DNA of 13,683 nt from CAVLCC01 sp963624975. GTDB taxonomy: Bacteria > Actinomycetota > Coriobacteriia > Coriobacteriales > CADBOM01. Shown here piece by piece: positions 1 through 5,370 of this stretch. The notes beneath the pieces are model-generated. The model saw nothing but the letters and a program-made list of their open reading frames with translations, did not search any database and had not been told where the DNA came from. The stretch spans positions 1 to 13,683 of the forward strand of contig CAVFRF010000098.1 in the NCBI GenBank assembly GCA_963624975.1, given 5' to 3'. Numbering within the stretch: position 1 is the first letter of the stretch; each line of letters starts with the position of its first letter. A program made the translations under genes and the position numbers.

Positions 1-245
1 CGGCAAAAGGCGGGATAGCGCTCGCCGCGAGCCACGAGCTGGATCTGCCCGTCTGGCGTGGCGATCTTTCCGCTATCGTCGCCGTCCACCGCCAGCGCGG
101 TGGCCGGCAGCGCGAGCAAAACGCAGACGAGCGCGACGACGATGGCCATCAGACCCTTCGTCCTCACGCCCGTCGAGGTGCGCCGCCCGCTGCCATATGC
201 CGCGCCCGCGCCTGGCGGAGACGGCAAGCTGCACAGTTTCTGCAT
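1..245 (-). CDS. Exported protein of unknown function, N-terminal part (continues beyond the left edge)
   Basis: An open minus-strand frame runs from an ATG at 245-243 to the window edge, giving 81 codons with no stop. Residues ~33-52 (MAIVVALVCVLLALPATALA) form a hydrophobic core ending in an Ala-x-Ala-type signal peptidase site, and are preceded by basic residues (RRTSTGVRTKG). The protein is therefore predicted to be secreted. The mature part begins VDGDDSGKIATPDGQIQLV; I recognise no domain in it. The ATG at 245 is preceded by an AAAGG/GAGG-rich ribosome binding site. A second ATG at 149 (GAAGGG upstream) would give a shorter signal peptide without the basic n-region, so the exact start is uncertain. 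The frame continues past the edge, so length and function cannot be judged. Confidence 0.6.
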   Translation of the reverse strand, partial: MQKLCSLPSPPGAGAAYGSGRRTSTGVRTKGLMAIVVALVCVLLALPATALAVDGDDSGKIATPDGQIQLVARGERYPAFC

Positions 246-313
246 CCTCTTTCCTTTCTAACGGCTGCATTGCATATCTGCCCCGACTGTCGGGGCGACC
301 CCCCATGAACGAA

Positions 314-354
314 GGGAGCGGCCCGGAGTAGAATCGCCACCCCGGCCCGCTCCC
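314..354. other. Strong GC hairpin upstream of the exported-protein gene
   Basis: GGGAGCGG (314-321) pairs with CCGCTCCC (347-354); after one mismatch four more GC pairs follow, closing a loop of about 14 nt. There is no T-run on either side, so it is not a standard intrinsic terminator. It lies about 70-110 nt upstream of the minus-strand start at 245 and could be part of that gene's 5' untranslated region. Confidence 0.45.
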
Positions 355-495
355 CGCGATTCAGTTGCCAACAAGGTTAAACGAAACCCACCCCCCCCGC
401 AAGCCCCACCGGGCTCCAATCTCAGATCTTGCAATCGGGTTTCGCCACCACCCCCCGCCCCGGGGCAAGGCATCGCAACTGTCCGCACAACATGC

Positions 496-614
496 AAGGC
501 GGCTTACTTGCCCATGTCAAGGCGGCTTTTTCAATTGATTCCAAGCGGCTTTCTTGCTTGAATCAGGGCGGCTCTTTTGCTTGCAAGCTACCCGGCTCTT
601 CGAACATTGCGGTT
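496..614. repeat. Degenerate ~24-bp tandem repeat
   Basis: Four to five consecutive units, each opening with a variant of AAGGCGGCTT followed by a T/C-rich half, begin at 496, 519, 543, 567 and (weakly) 591. Spacing is 23, 24, 24 and 24 bp. Read on the minus strand, the units give a loose eight-residue repeat rich in Lys and Pro/Ala (KKAAWNQ, LKKPP). That frame lacks a start and ribosome binding site, so I treat this as a non-coding repeat. Confidence 0.55.
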
Positions 615-653
615 CCCAAGCGGCCCCGAACCCCAGCAGCAGCGCACATGACG

Positions 654-676
654 TTCGGCAACCGCAAGTACCCGCC
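654..676 (-). repeat. Isolated copy of the 51-bp-family core, reverse orientation
   Basis: The segment beginning TTCGGCAACCGCAAGT is a diverged match to the reverse-oriented cores at 1808, 1859 and 1910 (TTCGGCAATCGAAAATT-type). It is preceded by the same CACATG-like flank seen before those copies. No second unit is convincing 51 bp to either side. Confidence 0.45.
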
Positions 677-805
677 AGATGCCGGGCACGGTCTCCTCGC
701 AGCTCCTGAATGGAGATGAAGATTTCGAAGGTTTCGACGATCGCCCCATGCGGGCACCCCGGTGGAGCTGCGAAGCTGAAAGAGCCCGCCGCATTTATCA
801 AAGCG

Positions 806-870
806 GTTAGGATTTGGTTGTAATTCGTTTAGATTTTGGTAAGAATCCGTTATACATTCCGGTAAGGTCC
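806..870. repeat. Three degenerate 21/22-bp tandem repeats
   Basis: Units start at 806, 827 and 849. Each begins GTTAG/GTTTAG/GTTATA, has TTTGGT or TTCCGGT in the middle and ends in AATTC/AATCC/GGTCC. The segment is conspicuously A/T-rich compared with its surroundings and overlaps the candidate promoter for the small gene at 945. Confidence 0.5.
828..856 (+). promoter_or_regulatory. Candidate promoter for the 61-aa membrane protein gene
   Basis: TTTAGA (828-833), a 17-nt spacer and TATACA (851-856) resemble sigma-70-type -35 and -10 boxes. They sit in a local A/T-rich island about 90 nt upstream of the ATG at 945. Each box matches the consensus at four of six positions, so this is suggestive only. 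Confidence 0.3.
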
Positions 871-944
871 GGCTGATATCGTCGGATGTGGCACCGGGTG
901 ACATGGCCATCCCCCGTCTTCTTTCGAGGAATGGAGGTAGCCAT

Positions 945-1130
945 ATGGTTGCTTTGCCGTTGGCGATGAAGCTCCTGGCCCTGCTGCTGGGACTCGTCGA
1001 TATATGCGTGAGGATAGCCCTGCTCGCCGTTGGCGTATGCAGGCTGGTGCTCGCGTACGAAAGGGCCAAGTCGGAATTCGCGAGGAGGAAGAGGAGGTGC
1101 AGACGGCAAGATAGCCGTCTCCGCAGATAG
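945..1130 (+). CDS. Small membrane protein, 61 aa, hypothetical
   Basis: The ATG at 945 follows a perfect GGAGG (933-937) with a 7-nt spacer, the best ribosome binding site in the left third of the window. The frame extends in-frame upstream to 888, but only the start at 945 has this site. The product begins MVALPLAMKLLALLLGLVD and continues with a second apolar stretch (residues ~22-38). It ends in a strongly basic tail (ARRKRRCRRQDSRLRR). This pattern, a hydrophobic hairpin followed by an Arg-rich tail, fits an inner-membrane micropeptide or a holin/toxin-like peptide. I recognise no family, so any function is a guess. Two overlapping small hairpins lie at the stop codon (1102-1139). It stands alone among repeats with no neighbour in the same operon. 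Confidence 0.45.
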   Translation: MVALPLAMKLLALLLGLVDICVRIALLAVGVCRLVLAYERAKSEFARRKRRCRRQDSRLRR

Positions 1131-1197
1131 CGGAAACGGCCACCTCGCACTCAGCAATAAACTGGGGGGTGGCCAGCCGCTCCAACGGTGGTCACCT

Positions 1198-1223
1198 GGC
1201 GCCGCGCTTCTCAGCGCGCCGCC
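1198..1223. other. GC-rich hairpin downstream of the 61-aa gene
   Basis: GGCGCCGCGC (1198-1207) and GCGCGCCGCC (1214-1223) form a 10-bp stem with one mismatch around the loop TTCTCA. It is not followed by a T-run on either strand. A second, imperfect stem (1168-1174 with 1190-1196) directly precedes it, so the stretch 1165-1225 could fold as a compact RNA. It may end the transcript of the small gene, but this is not certain. Confidence 0.35.
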
Positions 1224-1348
1224 GCCCTTGCCAGCTAGTCTAGCACAGGGGCGGCGGCTCATGCGAGTCCCAATTGCCGGAAATCTCCGGCACGCACTGG
1301 TGCCGATAACATCAGAACTCCACGGCGAATTCGCAGGTGAAGCCCGGT

Positions 1349-1450
1349 GGCAGGAACTTGCGATATCTGCGGTTCGCGCACGGAATTCCGCCGTTTTCCG
1401 GCAAGTATTTGCGATATCTGCGGCTCGATGGCTGTTGACCGGATTTCCAG
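1349..1450 (+). repeat. Two forward units of the 51-bp repeat family
   Basis: Units start at 1349 (GGCAGGAACTTGCGATATCT) and 1400 (GGCAAGTATTTGCGATATCT), exactly 51 bp apart. A partial inverted copy (TCCGCAGATACAAACTTTCC, around 1468-1486) follows, so the second unit and this segment can pair. A further reverse-oriented copy occurs around 1545-1565. Sequence between the conserved starts is less similar. Confidence 0.6.
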
Positions 1451-1599
1451 ACACCCCATAGAAAAGTCCGCAGATACAAACTTTCCCAAGCGTCTGGCCT
1501 ATGCGTCCGAACAAGGTTCGAATGCCGCAAAAAGGCATGCGCAGCCGCAGGAATCGAAAATTCTTGACGACCTCCAACCCGCGATCTTACGCGGTTCAC

Positions 1600-1730
1600 G
1601 GCAGTTATTTTCGATTGGCGAACGGCATGCAGGGTTCCAAGGCAATTTGAGGCAGGAATTATCGTTTGCCGAACGACATACAGGGTTTCGGGCGAATTCG
1701 TGGCAGTTATTTTCGATTGCCGAACAGCGT
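1600..1730 (+). repeat. Forward array of the 51-bp repeat, three units
   Basis: Units start at 1600, 1651 and 1702, an exact 51-bp period. The first ~25 nt are best conserved: GGCAG, then A/T-rich TTATTTTCGATT or GAATTATCGTTT, then GCCGAAC or GGCGAAC. The remaining ~26 nt share CAGGGTTYC and GCGAATTCGT-like pieces. Each core begins with GGCA and ends with TGCC or TGGC, a short inverted pair. The third unit is truncated around 1730. Confidence 0.75.
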
Positions 1731-1800
1731 GAACTCTGACCGAGGTGCATATCCCGAATAATCTCGCGTCTACAGCCACATCCCGCTGCGCCGAGGCCCG

Positions 1801-1932
1801 CACGACGTTCGGCAAACGCATATTCCTGCCACGAAATGCGGAAAACCAGTGCACATGGTTCGGCAATCGAAAATTCCTGCCTCGAAATCCGACTACAACG
1901 CACATGCCGTTCGGCAATCGCAATTTCTTGGA
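1801..1932 (-). repeat. Reverse array of the 51-bp repeat, three units
   Basis: Cores start at 1808, 1859 and 1910 (each TTCGGCAA), again exactly 51 bp apart. They are the reverse complement of the 1600-1730 units. Flanks share a CACATG/CACGAC element before the core and CCTGCC(T/A)CGAAAT after it. Together with the forward array this makes an inverted repeat with arms of about 130 bp and a central spacer of about 70 bp. Confidence 0.75.
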
Positions 1933-1946
1933 TCATGTGCCGAAAG

Positions 1947-1980
1947 TTGGTGTCACGAGCCGCTTTGATATAGAAGCGGC
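1947..1980 (+). promoter_or_regulatory. Candidate promoter overlapped by a perfect inverted repeat
   Basis: TTGGTG (1947-1952), a 16-nt spacer and TATAGA (1969-1974) look like -35/-10 boxes for the plus-strand frame at 2040. A perfect 7-bp inverted repeat, GCCGCTT (1959-1965) and AAGCGGC (1974-1980) separated by 8 nt, brackets the -10 box. This is a typical place for a repressor operator, though it could also be a small hairpin. Confidence 0.4.
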
Positions 1981-2039
1981 CATTGCCTAGAATCGGACTT
2001 TGCAGAAGTAGACGATTCGATAGAAAGGCAACGGCCACC

Positions 2040-2267
2040 ATGGATACTTTACAGGAAAAGGAAGCGATGCAGGACCTGCCGTTCAGAGACGACGGCACGA
2101 TCGACCTGAACGAGATGATGAGGCGCGAGCGATGCCCTTGGGCGCACCGTGGTGCGCCCGTTCTCGCTGAAAAAGACCCACCGGGTTTTTTCGGGCGCTC
2201 GAACCCCACGCAGGTGCCCAGAACGAGCCGCGGGCATCCCGGCGGAGCCGCAAGCGCCCCTCGCTAG
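2040..2267 (+). CDS. Small hypothetical protein, 75 aa; possibly the 5' remnant of a longer gene
   Basis: The ATG at 2040 is preceded by GAAAGG (2023-2028, spacer 11 nt) and by a promoter-like pair at 1947-1974. The first ~35 residues (MDTLQEKEAMQDLPFRDD, then GTIDLNEMMRRERCPW) have a normal acidic, soluble-protein composition. From about residue 36 the product becomes Pro/Gly/Arg-rich, and the DNA encodes a 9-bp-arm hairpin and a terminator instead of protein-like sequence. The stop overlaps the convergent DUF2804 stop by a few bases. CPW after an MR-rich helix loosely recalls the start of MazG-type pyrophosphohydrolases (GCPWD), but one short match is not enough to assign it. I regard it as either a genuine small gene or a truncated gene start fused to the terminator region. 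Confidence 0.35.
   Translation: MDTLQEKEAMQDLPFRDDGTIDLNEMMRRERCPWAHRGAPVLAEKDPPGFFGRSNPTQVPRTSRGHPGGAASAPR
2140..2198. terminator. Bidirectional terminator with nested and alternative hairpins
   Basis: AAAAA-GA-CCC-ACC-GGG-TTTTTT (2170-2191) gives a short GC stem flanked by A and T runs, so it works as an intrinsic terminator on both strands, serving the DUF2804 operon (minus) and any plus transcript. It is enclosed by GCGCCCG (2154-2160) and CGGGCGC (2192-2198). The segment GGTGCGCCC (2151-2159) can instead pair with GGGCGCACC (2140-2148), so two structures exclude each other. Confidence 0.65.
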
Positions 2268-3316
2268 TATCTGTTGTGCACCACTTCGGCGCTGCCGTGC
2301 AAGCCGGCAACCTCGAAGCGCGTGCCGTCGTCGAGCACCACGGTGCCGTCGAACTTGCCGAACACCTGGTGCTGGTCGGACACCAGCAGGCCGAGGTTGA
2401 TCTTGGCGGCGCGGTCCAAGAACGGCGTGAACTCCATCTCGAATCTGCCGTCGTTGGAGGTCATGTGCCAGCGCGACATGAGGTCGAACTCGCCGTCGCC
2501 GCAGCGCGGGATCCCGAAGTCCACACGGTCGAGCTTGTGGCACACGCCATCGAGGAAGAACATGTTCTCGCTGGCGCGCGTGGTGTCGCCGAAGCCGTAG
2601 CCGATGTTGAGCGCGGCCACATGGCCGTTCTGGTTGCCCTGCGCCACGCCCCAGAACCACCTGTTGTCGTAGGTCCACACGCCGCGGCCCCAGTCGAGCA
2701 GGCCGAACGAGCTGGCCCCGTCGAACACATGCCGGCGCCTCCCCACGGAGAACTCGCCGCGCGCCCTCATGCCCACGACCTTGGTGTTGTAGTAGAACGC
2801 CGTCTTCTTGTCGGCCCACGGCGTGGCGATGGTCATGCAATCCCGCGGAAACTCGTCCAGCTCGATATGCGCGGCAAAGGCATCGTCGCCGCCGTCGAAC
2901 CTGCGCATCATCACGTCGAGCACGCGCGTGTCGCCGGTGTGCTCGAACACCATCTTCACGCGGCCGTCTTCGTAAAAGCTCACGCCCTCGGCGCCCGTGG
3001 CCAGCAGGCTCACCGGCAGCTTGATGGTGTTGCGCGGCATGGGCTTGAGCTGCGTGGCGGTGTGCTCGCCGGGGTTGCGCAGGTCGACGACCGACACGCT
3101 CAAAAGCCCCATGTAGCCAGCGTCGCACATGGTGAAGGCGATGGCGAAGTCGTCGTCGTTCACCAGGTAGTAGTCCCACTCCTTCATGCGGAACCTGCTG
3201 GCCCTCACCGAATTCCTGTTGTAGACGAGAAGCGGCGACGTCGCCCAACCGGGCTCCCTCAAACTCCCGTCGGGATTGAGCAGAAGCCCCTCCTCCACGA
3301 TCCTATGCTGCGCCAT
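2264..3316 (-). CDS. DUF2804 domain-containing protein
   Basis: A 350-residue protein that matches the DUF2804 family along its whole length. Residues ~208-223 carry the family's aromatic signature DWGRGVWTYDNRWFWG. The N-terminus has the usual lead-in (LLNPDGSLREPGWA) that places the start of the chain near the cell's own short form. There is no signal peptide or membrane segment. The biochemical role of the family is not established; the fold is thought to be a beta-rich, lipocalin-like one, which is inference. Two in-frame ATGs compete: 3322 lies only 2 nt from the AGGAGG ribosome binding site and 3316 lies 8 nt from it, so I chose 3316. The gene follows the 58-aa membrane protein by 24 nt and probably shares its transcript. 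It ends at the bidirectional terminator. Confidence 0.85.
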   Translation of the reverse strand: MAQHRIVEEGLLLNPDGSLREPGWATSPLLVYNRNSVRASRFRMKEWDYYLVNDDDFAIAFTMCDAGYMGLLSVSVVDLRNPGEHTATQLKPMPRNTIKLPVSLLATGAEGVSFYEDGRVKMVFEHTGDTRVLDVMMRRFDGGDDAFAAHIELDEFPRDCMTIATPWADKKTAFYYNTKVVGMRARGEFSVGRRRHVFDGASSFGLLDWGRGVWTYDNRWFWGVAQGNQNGHVAALNIGYGFGDTTRASENMFFLDGVCHKLDRVDFGIPRCGDGEFDLMSRWHMTSNDGRFEMEFTPFLDRAAKINLGLLVSDQHQVFGKFDGTVVLDDGTRFEVAGLHGSAEVVHNRY

Positions 3317-3340
3317 CGGCATGTCCTCCTTTGTCGCGGA

Positions 3341-3517
3341 CTATTCGTCTTTCTTGCGTTTACGCACCATGTCACCGATAACCATACCAAACAGGACGCC
3401 AATGAGCGCACCAATGATGGACGGAAACCAAATGCCAAAAAGAAACGCAGCTATTACGGCGAAAATGGCCGCAAAAACAACTGCGTAAACGATGACCGGC
3501 GATACTTCCTTGTTCAT
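3341..3517 (-). CDS. Small two-helix membrane protein, 58 aa, hypothetical
   Basis: The ATG at 3517 follows GGAAGG with a 5-nt spacer; the longer in-frame start upstream lies in the serA terminator and is not credible. The product has two apolar helices (about residues 7-27 and 30-47) joined by a tight turn (WFPS). The second helix carries a Gly-x-x-x-Gly-type face (GALIGVLFGMVIG). The C-terminus is short and basic (RKRKKDE), presumably cytoplasmic. I do not recognise a family. It sits between serA and the DUF2804 gene, 24 nt from the latter. Its ribosome binding site lies immediately after the serA terminator's T-run, so expression requires read-through or a promoter inside the terminator/serA end. 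The codon third positions are less GC-rich than in the neighbours. Confidence 0.65.
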   Translation of the reverse strand: MNKEVSPVIVYAVVFAAIFAVIAAFLFGIWFPSIIGALIGVLFGMVIGDMVRKRKKDE

Positions 3518-3537
3518 AATATCCTTCCTGTAATCGC

Positions 3538-3590
3538 AAAAAGCCGCCTGCGGGTGCGACATCGCATACGTCGCGCATCCCGCAGGCGGC
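3538..3590 (-). terminator. Intrinsic terminator of the ilvB-ilvN-serA operon
   Basis: On the minus strand GCCGCCTGCGGG (3590-3579) pairs perfectly with CCCGCAGGCGGC (3554-3543) over 12 bp and is followed by TTTTT (3542-3538). The stem extends inward with TGCGAC pairing to GTCGC. It starts 18 nt after the serA stop codon. This is the strongest terminator in the window. Confidence 0.92.
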
Positions 3591-3608
3591 CAGCAGTCTC
3601 GAACTATT

Positions 3609-5201
3609 CTACATGTGCATGAAGTAGATGCCCTTGAGGTCGTACTCGCCTAGCACGCTGGCCAGCTGGTCGCGCACGCTCTCGGAGCACGGCTCGTCGA
3701 GGTTGAACGCCACCATGGCCTGGCCGTCGGAGGCACCGTCCACGCTCACCTGCATGGTGGAGATGTTGATGCCCGCGTCGCCCAGCACCGGGCAGATCTT
3801 GCCCAGGCGTCCGGGGCCGTCGTTGTACTGCATCACGAGCTGGTTGGCGGCAGGCGCCATGTCGAACCTGTAGCCCATGATGTCCACGATGCGCGTGCTG
3901 CCGTCGGCGCCGGTGGTCACGGCCAGCTGGACCTCCTGGCTACCGGCCTTGCCGCGCAGCATCACCATGCTCACGTAGCCGGGGCAGTCGGCCTGCGACT
4001 CCATCGCCAGGTTGATGCCGCGCTCCTCGGCCAGGTGCTCGGCGTTCACGAAGTTCACGCGCTCGTCGGAGGTCTGCGAGATGATGCCCTGCAGGGCGGC
4101 GGTGCCCAGGATCGCGTTCTCGCCCTCGGCGAGCTTGCCGCATGCGGTGACCTGCAGCGAGGTGATGGCGTCGGGGGCCAGCTGGGCCAGCAGGCGGCCG
4201 GCGGTCTGGCATGCGTCGATGTAGGGGCCCACGGCGTCCATCACCGCGTCGGGCACCTGCGTCATGTTGAGGGCGGTCTTGACCATCTTGCCCTGCAGGC
4301 CGTCCATCACGAACTCGGCGATCTGATAGCCCGCGCGGTCCTGCGCCTCCTTGGTGTTGGCGCCCAGATGCGGGGTGAGGATGATGTTCTCCACGCCGTG
4401 CATGGGCGACTCGGTGCAGGGTTCCTTCTCGTACACGTCCACGCCGGCGCCTGCGATCTTGCCCTCGCGTGCATAGCGAGCCAGCACGTCCACGTCGTAG
4501 ATGCCGCCGCGTGCCGCGTTGACCAGGTACACGGTCGACTTCATCTCGGCGAACTGCTCCTCGCCGAACATGCCGATGGTCTCCTTGGTCTTGGGCAGGT
4601 GCACGGTGATGAAGTCGGCCTGCGGGATCACCTCGTCGATGTCGTCGTAAAGCTCCACGCCCATCTGCTCGGCGCGCTCGCGCGGGCAGTAGGGGTCGTA
4701 GCCGATCAGGCGCATGCCGAATGCGGAGGCGCGCTCGGCGATGAGCGTGCCGATGCGGCCCAGGCCGAAGATTGCCAGCGTCTTCTCGTAAAGCTCGTTG
4801 CCCTTGAACTTGCCGCGCTCCCACTTGCCCTCCTGCATGGAGGCGTTGGCCTGTATGGTCTTGCGGGCGCTGGCCAGCATGAGGGCCATGGTCTGCTCGG
4901 CTGCCGAGATCACGTTGGAGGTCGGGGCGTTGCACACGATCACGCCGTACTCGGTGGCGGCGTCGATGTCCACGTTGTCGACGCCAACGCCGGCGCGACC
5001 CACGATCTTGAGGTTGGTGCCCGCCTCGATGATGGCGCGCGTTACCGTGGTCTGGCTCCTCACGATCATCGCGTCGTACTGCGGGATGATCGTGACCAGC
5101 TCCTCCTCCGAAAGGCCGGTGTTCACGTCCACGTCGTATCCGTTGTTGCGCAGGATCGCAATGCCCTTGTCCGCAATCTTGTCTGCTACCAGTACCTTCA
5201 T
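3609..5201 (-). CDS. serA: D-3-phosphoglycerate dehydrogenase
   Basis: This enzyme oxidises 3-phosphoglycerate to 3-phosphohydroxypyruvate with NAD, the first step of serine biosynthesis. The 530-residue length fits the long bacterial type with a catalytic core, an intervening (ASB-like) domain and a C-terminal ACT domain. Visible landmarks are the NAD-binding GLGRIG (146-151), the substrate/catalytic Arg in NAARGG (231), the Glu of EKEP (~258-260) and the catalytic His in LTPHLGANT (278). The ACT domain covers roughly 455-530 (MQYNDGPGRLGKICPVLGDA) and in this family usually binds serine as feedback inhibitor. I chose ATG 5201 (MKVLVADKI); upstream in-frame starts give an unrelated basic N-terminus. 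It is third in the operon, 169 nt after ilvN, and ends just before the strong terminator. Confidence 0.96.
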   Translation of the reverse strand: MKVLVADKIADKGIAILRNNGYDVDVNTGLSEEELVTIIPQYDAMIVRSQTTVTRAIIEAGTNLKIVGRAGVGVDNVDIDAATEYGVIVCNAPTSNVISAAEQTMALMLASARKTIQANASMQEGKWERGKFKGNELYEKTLAIFGLGRIGTLIAERASAFGMRLIGYDPYCPRERAEQMGVELYDDIDEVIPQADFITVHLPKTKETIGMFGEEQFAEMKSTVYLVNAARGGIYDVDVLARYAREGKIAGAGVDVYEKEPCTESPMHGVENIILTPHLGANTKEAQDRAGYQIAEFVMDGLQGKMVKTALNMTQVPDAVMDAVGPYIDACQTAGRLLAQLAPDAITSLQVTACGKLAEGENAILGTAALQGIISQTSDERVNFVNAEHLAEERGINLAMESQADCPGYVSMVMLRGKAGSQEVQLAVTTGADGSTRIVDIMGYRFDMAPAANQLVMQYNDGPGRLGKICPVLGDAGINISTMQVSVDGASDGQAMVAFNLDEPCSESVRDQLASVLGEYDLKGIYFMHM

Positions 5202-5243
5202 CTTTCTTCTAGCCTCCATCTTCTGGGTTCTCGCGTGTCTTGC

Positions 5244-5272
5244 CTTGCATGCAAGCACGTTCTTGCGTTATA
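5244..5272 (-). promoter_or_regulatory. Possible internal promoter and palindrome ahead of serA
   Basis: Minus-strand TATAAC (5272-5267) resembles a -10 box, but no good -35 box is visible at the proper distance. Just downstream is a perfect 12-bp palindrome, CTTGCATGCAAG (5244-5255), which would fall near the transcript start. If active, serA could be expressed apart from ilvBN. Evidence is weak. Confidence 0.25.
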
Positions 5273-5324
5273 TGTCCAGCCCGCATTCCGCGAGCTTTGA
5301 TGCCTTGCCTCGCGCGGTTCGTCG

Positions 5325-5364
5325 CCCGGCCGCCCAGCACCCGGCCGCACAGCCACCCGGCCGC
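5325..5364. repeat. Three copies of CCCGGCCGC between ilvN and serA
   Basis: The 9-mer CCCGGCCGC occurs at 5325-5333, 5340-5348 and 5356-5364 (15- and 16-bp spacing) directly after the ilvN stop. It may be a remnant tandem duplication or a GC-rich structured spacer; no function is evident. Confidence 0.5.
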
Positions 5365-5370
5365 GCCCCG

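Larger units (their letters stand above)
246..944. other. Gene-poor stretch with hairpins and degenerate repeats
   Basis: No convincing gene lies between the exported-protein start and the small gene at 945. Open frames exist on both strands but their products are Arg/Ser/Pro/Cys-rich and start without ribosome binding sites. The stretch holds a short hairpin (CCCCGA-CTG-TCGGGG near 282-296), a longer hairpin at 314-354, a run of eight C at 391-398, a 24-bp tandem repeat set (496-614), one inverted copy of the 51-bp-family core (654-676) and a 21/22-bp repeat set (806-870). Confidence 0.6.
1131..2039. other. Repeat-rich stretch without a convincing gene
   Basis: Beyond the small gene there are about 900 nt in which open frames on both strands are generated by the 51-bp repeats (51 is divisible by 3, so stop-free frames persist). 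The products show 17-residue periodicity on both strands, which argues that the DNA repeat and not a protein is under description here. Contents: a GC hairpin (1198-1223), a repeat pair (1349-1450), forward and reverse arrays (1600-1932) and a plus-strand promoter with an inverted repeat (1947-1980). Confidence 0.6.

Noticed and set aside
563..1577. Minus-strand open frames of 195 and 256 codons across the repeat region
   Set aside because: They lack ribosome binding sites, are Arg/Ser/Pro-rich, overlap each other and the better-supported plus-strand small gene, and owe their openness to repeat units.
1600..1932. CRISPR array
   Set aside because: The period is exact, but the segments between conserved cores are themselves related and not unique spacers, the cores are diverged, orientation flips midway, and no cas gene is in the window.
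2276..3622. Long plus-strand open frame (448 codons) opposite the DUF2804 gene
   Set aside because: His/Val/Ala-rich product with no family resemblance; it is the antisense shadow of a recognisable DUF2804 protein, caused by high GC at third positions.
4035..5300. Long plus-strand open frame opposite serA
   Set aside because: Antisense shadow; the minus frame has all SerA motifs.
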